DNA of 37,701 bases, from contig CABVRQ010000016.1 of assembly GCA_902500695.1 (NCBI GenBank), forward strand, positions 1 through 37,701. The letters are read 5' to 3'. The notes beneath the pieces were generated by a model that saw only the letters and a program-made list of their open reading frames with translations, ran no database searches and was not told the origin of the DNA. The position numbers were made by a program, and so were the translations under genes. Below are positions 18,301 through 27,700 of the stretch, piece after piece (the first letter of the stretch is position 1; the number at the start of each line of letters is the position of its first letter). This DNA is from an uncultured Nitrospira sp. Lineage in GTDB: Bacteria > Nitrospirota > Nitrospiria > Nitrospirales > UBA8639.

Positions 18301-21175
18301 CAATCGCCGTGGGGCCGTCACCCTCGCTAAAGGTGAAAGCATAATCGTTGCCTGTGGCTCCGGAACTGTCATTGGTATCCAGATCAAGAGTCGGTGAGGT
18401 GGTCGCCCCGTACTGGCGCGCAAAAATATCGGTTTGGGCCCCGTCGCTGCCGGTCCACACGGCGACAAAGTTATCACGGTCCAGCATGGCTACAGAGGCG
18501 CGGTCCTGCACGTTGGCGGTGATTTGATTAATCAAAAACTCGACACCGATTTTTTGACCACTGGCGTTGAATTTCTGGCCGAAGACACCGGCGGTATCAT
18601 TCTGTCCGGGCCGATCTCCGGCACCCTCCCATACAACGATGAACTCACCGATATCATCCATGGTAACGGAGGGATTCGTCTGAGTGCCTAGAAACGAGGT
18701 ATTCACGATTTTTGGCGTGAAGAGCGGATTGCCGGAGGCATCAAATTGCCTCACGTACACATCCACACTCAAAAGAGTCGCGTGGTAGGCCACGGTAAAC
18801 CGGCCGTCGCCACTCATATCCACTGCGGCGGCACCGGCACTGAGCTGTAAGAGCACGTCAACTTGACCGCTGTTCTGGGGAACACCGGCGCTGTTGTAGA
18901 GTTGAAAAAACACATCGCTGCCGTTATCCCAGACGACGACAAAGTTCCCTGAATCGTCAATGCCCACGGACGGATCTTTGGCGGCCGCTGCGGTATTCAC
19001 CGTAATATCGCTGCCAACTAATCCACCGGCAAAGCTGCCCTTCCGAACAAAGATGCCTTCGTTGCCGCCGCCGTCGCCTTCCCAGGCGATCACGAAATCA
19101 CCGGCGTCGTTCATGTTCACGGAAGAGTTTTGCTGGGTATTGGCGGTGCCCGTGTTGACAATCACATCCCCGGCGTCAACGGCGGTGCCGTTGGCCTGAA
19201 AGCGGCGCATGAATATATCGTTGCCCTGGTTCCAGGCCACAATAAAATTTCCACTATCGTCCACGGCCACGTCGGTCCAATTGTTGGTTCCTCCGCCGAT
19301 GTTCACTTGAAACTGTGCGACCTTCTCATTGCCGCTGGCGTCCAACACCTTGGCATACACCTTGTCGTTGGAGGTTCCATTGGTCCACACCACCACGTAA
19401 TCGCCGTTGGGCGCGATATCGACGGCCCGTTCAGCTCCCCGCACGGGGCCGCTGGTCTGCTCATCGTTTCCGGAAGCCGCATTGACCATGAATTCATTCC
19501 TGGAGACAAAGGCTGAGGATTTGTATTCGTACGCTCCGATGTCCGGTGCCGCATCACGAGTGAGTCCCCGTTGATCGACCGCAGGCGCTCCGATTGGTGT
19601 GCCCGCGTTGAGTGCCGGGCTGCCGGCTAACAGGGCATGTGTCCGGGTCAACCCGCCGTTGTCGGCCAAAACATCCAGATTGGCGCTCACACCGGTGAGG
19701 TCGCTACCAAAACCGGTCGCTCCACCAACGACTTCAATCAGGTTGTAGCCGCTGCTGCTGAAATTGCCCAGGACATCATCATTCGCAGTCGTGGCCGTGT
19801 TGCCGCCGACAATGGTATTGGAAATTTGAACGAGCGCACCGTTGGAATACATACCGCCCGCGTCATTGGCATTGTTGAGTGTGAACGTGGAATTGATCAC
19901 TGTAATGGGAGTATCCGTCCACACACCGCCCCCTTCATCGACAGCCGTATTCCCGCTGAACGTCACGTTGGTCAGGGTTCCTCCATCGGCACCATGAAAA
20001 TAAATGCCCGCGCCTTTATCCGCCAGGTTATTCGCAATGAGGACCCGGTTGAGATTCAGGGTGCCATGCACGTGGAAGGCACCACCTTCGCTCCCCGTAC
20101 CGTCGTTATTGGTCAGGACAGCGTCGCTGAGATTCAGAATGCTGGAGTTGTCGACCAAGATCCCGGCCCCATTATTACTTTCCCGGCCGTTTTGAATCGT
20201 GACCCCGCTCATGGTGGTCGTACTGCTTCCTTTGGTCTCAAATACCCGTTCATTCGCGTTGCCATCGAGGATGGTGGTGGCTGCGCCGGCTCCGGTGATG
20301 ATCACATTGTCATCGATTTCCAGCTTTCCGGTGGTCAAAACATAGGTTCCGGTCGGAATGACGATCGTGTCGGTTCCGGGTGCGGCATTGGCGTCGATGA
20401 TGGCTTGACGCAGTGATCCGGCACCTGAATCGTTAGTATTGGTTACCGTAAATGTGGCTAGGACGCCTTCCCAGGCTGCTTGTGTGGTTTCGCCAATGAC
20501 GATAGACGTTTCAATAAAACCAGTGGAGGCCTCTAAATTCCAATTGGCATATTCGCTGACGTGCCCGGTCCGGTCGGTGCTTGCGGCAATATCAGCGCCT
20601 GTCAGTTCGGCTAAGGTTTGTATGGTCGATAGGCCGGCCTGACCACGGCCAAAGGTACAGCCGTAGATCAGCAAGTCGGCCTCAGCAGACAAACTTTGTC
20701 CTATTTGGGCCAAGAGGTCCGCATATTTTCCACTGATAGTCTCTTGGGTGAGGAAGGTGGTCCCAAGATGTAACTCGGCGACATCCCCTTCGGCTATCAG
20801 ATGAATGGCATCAATGTCGGTTCGTTCGCCAAGAATTTCCGCAATTTGTTCAATCCCGTCTCGTCTCCCATCCAGCAGAATGACTTCTGCTGCAGGATTA
20901 ATTCCTTTCATGAGGATCTGGTAATCCTCGACCCGCGTATCGATGAAGACAATTTCCCGACGATTGGCTGGAGTGGGGGCGATAAGCGAGAAATTGGAGG
21001 CCCAATCGGCTTCACCGTCAGTGTCCATGACGGCATCGGAGTTCGTGTCTGCATGACCATCGGTATCCGACATAGTTTGATTTTGAGCGGTCTGATCTTG
21101 AGCCACTTCTGCCCCCGTGGAAAGGGCGGCTCCATCAAAGAGAATTCTTGGTTCGAGAGCCAATAGCGCTTTCAT
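15314..21175 (-). CDS. Giant LEPR-motif DUF4347 surface protein 1
   Basis: 1953 residues from the ATG at 21175; a GTG at 21193 is the alternative, but the paralogue starts at the equivalent Met (MKALLALEPRILFDGAA here). There is no Sec signal peptide. Domains in order: LEPR motif (7-17), DUF4347 (about 73-238), right-handed parallel beta-helix with choice-of-anchor-Q-like end DQRG...DIGAYEY (240-550), seven beta-propeller-like repeats with the core GDFVVVW (580-925), Ig/cadherin-like modules (926-1415), two tandem 97-residue cadherin-like repeats (1416-1610), a further cadherin-type module, a proline-rich IPPPPDSSPSPDPPP linker (about 1725), a C-terminal hydrophobic anchor (about 1850-1895) containing GYVMWLLRSGVLL, and a basic KKKRQR tail. 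Probably a surface adhesin; no RTX repeats are seen. The stop overlaps the start of the histidine kinase. Confidence 0.88.
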   Translation of the reverse strand: MKALLALEPRILFDGAALSTGAEVAQDQTAQNQTMSDTDGHADTNSDAVMDTDGEADWASNFSLIAPTPANRREIVFIDTRVEDYQILMKGINPAAEVILLDGRRDGIEQIAEILGERTDIDAIHLIAEGDVAELHLGTTFLTQETISGKYADLLAQIGQSLSAEADLLIYGCTFGRGQAGLSTIQTLAELTGADIAASTDRTGHVSEYANWNLEASTGFIETSIVIGETTQAAWEGVLATFTVTNTNDSGAGSLRQAIIDANAAPGTDTIVIPTGTYVLTTGKLEIDDNVIITGAGAATTILDGNANERVFETKGSSTTTMSGVTIQNGRESNNGAGILVDNSSILNLSDAVLTNNDGTGSEGGAFHVHGTLNLNRVLIANNLADKGAGIYFHGADGGTLTNVTFSGNTAVDEGGGVWTDTPITVINSTFTLNNANDAGGMYSNGALVQISNTIVGGNTATTANDDVLGNFSSSGYNLIEVVGGATGFGSDLTGVSANLDVLADNGGLTRTHALLAGSPALNAGTPIGAPAVDQRGLTRDAAPDIGAYEYKSSAFVSRNEFMVNAASGNDEQTSGPVRGAERAVDIAPNGDYVVVWTNGTSNDKVYAKVLDASGNEKVAQFQVNIGGGTNNWTDVAVDDSGNFIVAWNQGNDIFMRRFQANGTAVDAGDVIVNTGTANTQQNSSVNMNDAGDFVIAWEGDGGGNEGIFVRKGSFAGGLVGSDITVNTAAAAKDPSVGIDDSGNFVVVWDNGSDVFFQLYNSAGVPQNSGQVDVLLQLSAGAAAVDMSGDGRFTVAYHATLLSVDVYVRQFDASGNPLFTPKIVNTSFLGTQTNPSVTMDDIGEFIVVWEGAGDRPGQNDTAGVFGQKFNASGQKIGVEFLINQITANVQDRASVAMLDRDNFVAVWTGSDGAQTDIFARQYGATTSPTLDLDTNDSSGATGNDYAFTFSEGDGPTAIADNDTNLADVDSTTFAYVTVSLSGLQDGNAEVLILDGDTLALATDTPGQDTTGGNYHVRVSTSAGTAIVTIIKQGGGIFSEVETETLIKAIQYQHTDTDAPSDGDRLIEVKVNDGTTDSAAARTTINIDPGNDQPAFGGLDNTPTFTEGGAAVVLDSNATIADAELDAANDYNNATLTLTRNAGANADDVFANSGTLNTLTESGSLVLGGTTIGTVTTNSGGTLVLTFNGNATTALVNSALQQITYANNSSTPPASVQVDFVINDSNSGSQGSGGALSNTGSITVTINAVNDPPTLDLDADDSSGATVNNYTITFTEGGGPIGIADSDTDLLDVDSTTFAYVKLGVSGLLNGNTETLLLDGNTFTLATAVAGQDTAGGNYHVLLATGAGTATVTITKQGGGTFTEVETETLIKAIQYQHTDTNAPTDGDRLIDVYVNDGTADGAAARTTINVNPVNDPPVTVGDGFIVNEGATNRLNLSNNDSDPDDGLDLTSITIVSAPTNGTIDRINGDGTVDYTHNGSETLSDSFTYTIRDLSGLTSNTVTVDLTVTPVNDAPIGVADSFTVTEGATNRLNLSNNDSDPDDGLDLTSITIVSAPTNGTIDRINGDGTVDYTHDGSETLTDSFTYTIRDLSGLTSNTVTVSLTVTPVNDAPIITSNGGGANANISVITGTTGVTDVDAIDAEGATPIYSIVGGADGALFSIDPTTGILTFITAPDFQTPGDVGGDNIYDVIVQASDGTAIDTQAIAVTVTQANVPPQIFIPPPPDSSPSPDPPPRDAGEETSGDQAPGNGGSLDPGTPGNFPDGGQGSTITGAKVSVTENTLGRHELPAKQEDAERTGIVEMMSDIWDVLRKPIDMTTFKDEIRSLLHRSGFLQDLDRVRDDVQDVASTEKTYLASSIAVSTGMSIGYVMWLLRSGVLLTALLSSVPAWQFVNPLLVLDAAAKKKRQRGQKDVEGDSVESLFEKPSAMADTNEIKGGLLAKTRKFFHLRHTEI
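15542..15619 (-). repeat. 78-base exact duplicate of the C-terminal anchor coding segment (copy 1)
   Basis: Bases 15542-15619 appear identical to 21979-22056. They encode the hydrophobic C-terminal anchor of the two giant proteins (core MSIGYVMWLLRSGV). After one mismatch the identity continues for another 13 bases or so. Confidence 0.8.
16344..16925 (-). repeat. Two tandem 291-base cadherin-like repeats
   Basis: The two units (97 codons each) start near 16344 and 16635 and are nearly identical at DNA level. They encode modules reading NEGATNRLNLSNNDSDPDDG through SFTYTIRDLSG. They lie inside giant protein 1. The same period occurs three times in giant protein 2. Confidence 0.85.
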
Positions 21176-21756
21176 ACCCTTGGGCACCTCCACCCCGTGT
21201 GCTTAGTCGCCCACGTGTGTGGTTCCAAATGCATGAGTCTCTGTGATACCGGTTCACTTGAAGAGCTGAACGTATTTTTGTCGTCGGATTGACGTTTTGC
21301 CCTGAGAACGGCAAGTTTTGCCTGGTCCATTCTCTCTCCCTATTTAGTCTTTATTCCTCAAAAATCGAAAAATAACTTTCTCTTTCTTTTCGGCCATTTG
21401 CATTATTACTGGACTTCATGCGGAAAAATTTACCCGGATCATTTTTGCCGGCTATCGGGAATGTTCAGGATACGTAGGAAGGTGGGGAGACGGATGGATC
21501 GAACTGGATCTTGTTCCATGTTCAGAACAGACCACTTGGAACACAACGCTTGACTCAACGAGAACAAAACAGGGAGTCGACCTTGAAATATCGCGGGGGA
21601 TTTCAACTCATATTTGGTGACATAAATAGGTGGGCATGAACGTTGGCTTAGGTTGTTTAAACGCCGGATGGAAACCTCATGAAAAAAATAACAATCGTTT
21701 ACGACAACTGGACAAGCGAAATATCACTATGCGGAATGTTTTCGGTGGGATGCTTA
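21176..21756. other. Intergenic region between the two giant genes, 581 bases
   Basis: No credible gene. It holds the upstream region of giant gene 1, with GGAGGTG near its start codon, a small GGCAA-GTT-TTGCC hairpin (21310-21322) and a nested inverted repeat at 21511-21546. A plus-strand frame starting at 21679 runs into the end of giant gene 2 in antisense and is not convincing. Confidence 0.55.
21511..21546. promoter_or_regulatory. Nested inverted repeats, possible operator
   Basis: An outer imperfect pair, TTGTTCCA (21511-21518) and TGGAACACAA (21537-21546), encloses an inner palindrome TGTTCAGAACA (21519-21529). It lies about 340 bases upstream of giant gene 1. It could be a regulator site; no -10/-35 is obvious beside it. 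Confidence 0.3.
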
Positions 21757-24700
21757 TCAGGTATTCCGACTAAACCACCGGGTTCTGGGGGCCTTGGCGT
21801 GGTCCCCGTCTTTTTCCTGAGATGTCTCCGCTGCCCCCGAATTTTCAAACAGGGACTCCACAGAATCGTCTTCTACATCCTTCTGCCCCTTTTTTCGCTT
21901 CTTCTTCGCCGCCGCATCGAGCACCAACAGGGGATTCACAAACTGCCAGGCCGGTACGGACGAGAGCAGGGCCGTTAACAGGACCCCACTACGAAGGAGC
22001 CACATGACATAACCAATAGACATCCCGGTGGACACCGCAATGCTGGATGCCAAATATGTTTTTTCGGTTGCCGCGATATCTTGAACCTCGTCGCGCGTCC
22101 GATCGAGGCTCTGAACGAATCCTGATCTGTGCAGTAATGAACGGATTTCATCCTTAAGGGTGGTAAGGTCCAGGGACTTTGGGAGCCCCTCCCACATGTC
22201 ACTCAACCTATCCAGAATATCGGCGCCTTCTCCCCGTTGTGGCTTCGTGGCCACCTCGTGCTCCGCCTGGCCGGCGACCGAATCCCGGAGGCGAGAGGCG
22301 GTAGAGCCCTGACCGCCGTCAGGGATGTTCCAGGGTTCGCTGGAATCAAGGCTACCCCCATTGCCTGGAGCCTGGTCTCCCGAAGTCTCTTCGCCGGCAT
22401 CTTTCGGCGGGGGATCGGGTGAAGGGGGAGAATCCGGCGGCGGTGGAATGAAAATTTGCGGCGGAACATTGGCTTGGGTCACGGTGACGGCAATGGCCTG
22501 CGTATCGACGGCAGTGCCGTCGGAGGCCTGGACAATTACGTCATAGATGTTGTCGCCACCCACATCGCCTGGTGTCTGGAAATCGGGAGCCGTGATGAAG
22601 GTGAGGACGCCGGTGGTGGAGTCGAGGCTAAAGAGCGCCGCATCGGCCCCGCCGATAATACTGTAAGTCAGTGTCGCGCCTTCGGCATCGCTGGCATCGA
22701 CATCGGTGACGTCGGTGGTGCCCGTGATGACGGAAGTATTCGCGCTGGCCCCGCCGCCATTCGAAGTGATGATGGGCGCATCGTTTTGGGCCGTCACGGT
22801 CAGATTCACGGTCACGGTGTTGGACGTGGCCCCGGCCAGATCCCGGATCGTATAGGTGAAACTGTCGGCGAGGGTTTCTGTGCCATTGTGCGTGTAATTC
22901 ACTGTCCCGTCGCCATTGATGCTGGTGATAGTGCCATTGGCAGGGTCTGAGGCAATGGTGATGCTGGTCAGGTCCAGGCCGTCATCCGCATCGGTATCAT
23001 TCCCGGCCAGATTGAGTGTCGTCGTCGCGCCCTCATTGACAGTAAAGCTATCGGTCACGGCGACGGGCAAATCGTTACCCGGCGTGACGGTCAGGCTTAC
23101 CGTCACAGTATTGGACGTTGCCCCGGATAGATCATTGATGGTGTAGGTGAAACTGTCGGCGAGGGTTTCGGAGCCATTGTGCGTGTACGTCACCGTCCCG
23201 TTGCCATTGATACTGGCAATGGTGCCGTTGGTGGGTCCGGCCACAATGGTGATGCTGGTCAGGTCCAGGCCGTCATCCGCATCGGTATCATTCCCGGCCA
23301 GGTTGAGCGTCGTCGTCGCGCCCTCGTTGACGGTAAAACTGTCGGCCAGCGCGACAGGGGGCACGTTCAGGAGATTCACGACCAGGCTCACGGTCACGGT
23401 GTTGGAGGTGGCGGCGGCCAGATCATTGATTGTGTAGGTGAAGCTGTCGATGATGGTGGCGGACCCATTGTGGGTGTACGTCACCGTCCCATCGGCATTG
23501 ATGCTGTCGATGGTGCCGTTGGTGGGGCCGGTGACAATGGTGATACTGGTCAGATCCAGGCCGTCATCGGGATCGAGATCATTGCCGGCCAGGTTCAGGA
23601 TGGTGGTCGAGCCTTGAGTCACGGTAAAGCCGTCGGCCACGGCAACGGGAGGAATGTTGGTGGCGTTGATGGTGACCGTGATCGAGCCGGTATCGGTGAG
23701 CGCCCCGCCGCTGCCTTGGCTGCCGGCGTTGCCATCGTCAATCGTAAAATCGATCTGCACACTGGCCGGCGGCAAGCCACTGCTATTGGCATAGGTCATC
23801 TGCTGCAAGGCGCTGTTGACCAACGCCGTGGTGGCATTCCCGTTAAAGGTCAAGACGAGGGTCCCGCCGCTGTTGGTGGTGACTGCGCCGATGGTCGTGC
23901 CGCTCACGACCAGGCTTCCGCTTTCCACCAGAGGAAGGAGTGTGCCGCTGCCATTAAACAGATCCTCGACATTCGCCCCGCCATTGCGTGCCAGGGTCAG
24001 CGTGGCGCCATTGTAGTTGTTGGCCGCATCCAATTCGGGGTCGACGATGGTGGCGTTGCCATCCAGCACCACCGCTGTGCCACCTTGGATGAAGGTGGGG
24101 GTCTGGTTCAGGCCAGTGAAGGAGGGGGAGTCGTTCATGGGGGCAACGATGATGTTTGCCGTATCCATAGCCGTGAGCGAGCCGCCACCCGTGTTGCCCA
24201 GGTCATCGACACTTAGGGTTAACAGATCGGTACCCGCAAAATCAGGGTCCGGCTGGTACCTGAGCGTGGTCAACGCATTATTGAGATTGGTGGTCGTACC
24301 GGTGACGGTCATGGTCGCGCTATCGTTTGCGCCGTTGGCGAATGTGAGGCCGGTGGTCGTCAGCAGTCTCAAGAGACCGTCGTTCACCGACAAGGTGACG
24401 GACAGATCATTCGTCCCCGCATCAATATCCGAAACGCTGACACCGGCTAATGGTCTAAACGCATCATCTTCGTTGACACCATAGGCAGAGGGAGTAATCG
24501 TGGCAGTCGGTGGGTCATTGACGGGATTCACATTGATTGTTGTGCGAGCGGCCGCACTGTCGGCCGCGCCGTCATTGACGATCACGTCGATGAGGCGATT
24601 GCCGTCGGTGGGGGCGATCGTATCGGTATGTTGGTACTGCACGGCCTTGATCAGGGTTTCGGTTTCCCCCTCGGTGAAGGCTCCGCCGCCTTGTTTGGTG

Positions 24701-27700
24701 ATGGTGACGGTGGCGGTTCCGGCACCCGTGGTGATCACGACATGATAATTGCTGCCGGTTGTGTCTTGCCCTGCGACGGCTGTGGCCAAGGCAAAGGTGT
24801 CGCCATCGAGCGCGAGGGTCTCGGCATTGCCATCCAGCAGGCCACTGACCGTCAGTTTGACAGAGGCGAATGTGGTGCTATCCACATCCACGAGGTCGGT
24901 GTCGGTGTCGGCGATCCCGATGGGGCCGCTTCCTTCGGCGAACGCGACCGCATAATCATTGCCGGTGGCTCCGGAACTGTTGTTCGCATCCAAGTCGATT
25001 GTGGGCGCGTTGTTGACGGCGTTGATGGTGACCGTGATCGCACCGTTATCAGTGAGCGCCCCACCGCTACCTTGGCCGCCCCCGTTGCCGTCATTAATTG
25101 TAAAATCGATCTGTACGCTGGCTGGTGGCGTGCCGCTGCTATTGGCATAGGTGAGCTGCTGCAAGGCGCTGTTGACCTGGGCCGTGGTGGCATTGCTATT
25201 AAAGGTCAACACCAGAGTGCCCCCGCTGTTGGTGGTGACCGTGCCAATGGACGTGCCGCCCACCACCAGGCTTCCGCTTTCGACCAGAGAACTGAGTGTG
25301 CCACTGCCAGCGAATATGTCCTCGGCATTGGCGCCGCCATTGCGAATCAGAGTGAGCGTCGCACCGCTGTAGTTGTTGGTGGCATCCAGCTCGGGGTCGG
25401 CGATCGTGGCGTTGTTATCGAGCACCACCGCCGCACCGCCTTCGGTGAAGGTGGGTGTATTGTCCATTCCACTCAGTGAAGGAGCTTCGTTGACGGCACT
25501 GAGATTGATCGTGATGGTCGCGGTGTCACTAAGCCCCAAGCTATCGGTGAGCTGCACTGTGAGGCCGAATGAGGAATTGGTTTCGAAGTCCAGTGCAGAG
25601 CTATTCACAACCGTGATTTCTCCACTCACGGCGTTGATGGCAAATGCGCCTCCCGTGTTGCCGCCGATAATGGAAAAAGTTAGATTGGGCACCGCAGGCC
25701 CGATCGCCAGGCCTGACGGCCAATCGCCGGTGGCTGTCACCGGCGGCAGGGGCGTCCCGTCATATTGAGCACTTTCGATTCGGTCAGTGGTTGCGGCCGT
25801 CCAGTAGATTTTTCCCTGAACGGTATCCAACGTCAGGTCTCTCGGTTGGTTCGTTCCGGTGACAACGGTTTGGGCAGTTGCGCCCACCGTCATGTCCGCA
25901 CGTTGTATTTCATTTAACGTGGCCTCGCTCCAGTAGACCTTGCCGGCGGGCACATCCAAGGCGATACCCCATGGGTCGTTGAGTCCGCTGACGATGGTCT
26001 CAATCGTGCTTCCATTCAGGTTCGCGCGTTTGATCGTGCCGGTTCCCTTGTCGGTCCAGTACAGTTTTCCGCCGGTGGGATCGACGGTGAGATCTTTAGA
26101 GTTGGTGATACCGGTGATCAACGCCGAAGGGCTGCTGCCGTCCAGATTGGCTTGCCAGATGGAGGTTGCGGCGGTATCGACCCAATAAATTTTTCCACCA
26201 GCCGGATCAACGGTGATTCCAAGCGGTCCGCCAAGCCCGGTCAGAAGTTGCTGCGGGTTGCCGCCATCCAGATCGGCACGCCAAAGGGTGTTGGTGTTGT
26301 TGTTGGTCCAGTAGACCTTGCCATTCACATCGTCAACCGTGACCCCACGTGGTCCTGTCGCGCTGGTGCCGTCGAACTGCACGGCCAACTGCTGGCTCCC
26401 GCTGCTGTCCAGATTGATCCGTCGCAATTCGTCGGTGTCCGTATCCACCCAATATAGTTTGCTGTAACCGGATTGTGGATCCCCATCGGTTCCCACCACG
26501 GTTCCCACAGGCGTGCTGTCTGCACTGTTTTCGGTAACAGAGAAAACCTGGTTGTTGATCACAGGCGTGGCGTTGCTCCCTGCCTCGAACGCGCCGATAT
26601 CAACGCTCGCGTTGCGAGTCGCTCCCCGCTGGTCGACGGCAGGTGCACCGGTTGCCGTGCCGGCGTTGATTGCGGGACTCCCGAAAAGCAGCGCATGGGT
26701 TTGCGTCGGGCCACCATTGTCGGCCAGCACGCCGAGATTGGCGCTCACGCCGGTGATGTCGCCGACAATAAAACCGGTCGCTCCCGTTACATCTTTGATC
26801 AAATTGAAGCCATTGCTGCTGAAACTACCATCGACATCGGGGTTTGCAGTGGTTGCAGTATTGTCACTCACAATTGTGTTGGAAATAGTGATGGTTCCCG
26901 CGTCCGCAACAATTCCACCGCCATCATCATTGGCATGATTTAGCGTAAATGTGGAGTTTGTTATGCTGATTGAGGTATTTGTCCACAATCCCCCACCGTC
27001 AATCCCGCTAGTGTTACCGGTGACCGTAATGTTTGTTAACGATCCACCGTCAGCTCCATGGAAGTGTATGGCACCCCCTTCAACAGTGGAGGAGTTATTA
27101 AGGAACAGGACGCGATTCACATTGGCAGTCCCGTGCACATGTAAGGCACCCCCAAGATCGCTAGTATTGTTTTGCACGATCGCGTCCGTCAGATTCAAGA
27201 TGCTGGAGCCATCTACGAAAATCCCACCACCATCGTTCGCATGACCTCCTTGTATGGTGATTCCGCTAATTGTCGCAGTATTGGATCCTAAGAGATGAAA
27301 CACCCCATCCACACCGAAACCAGAAGCATCAATCACGGTGTTTGCCGCGCCGTTCCCGATAATGATGAGATTGTCGGTAATATCCAGGTCTCCCGTGGTG
27401 GCTGCATCTTCGCCAGCCCCGGTAATAGTGAGGAGATAGGTCCCGCTTCCCACGAAGGTAATGGTATCGGTGCCGGGATTCGCATTGGCATTGATGATGG
27501 CTTGACGGAGAGACCCCGCGCCACCATCTGTGGTGGTCGTGACGGTGTAAGTCGCGAGCACTCCTTCCCATGCCGCTTGTGTGGCTTGGCCAATCAGGAT
27601 GGAGGATTCGATGGTACCGGTGGAAATTTCTAAATCCCAATCAGCATTTTCGGTGACGTGCCCGGTGCGATCCGTGCTCGCCGCAATATCAGCCCCTGTC

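Noticed and set aside
22456..25479. Long plus-strand open frames opposite giant gene 2
   Set aside because: Same reason: antisense images of the cadherin-like repeats with no domain character.
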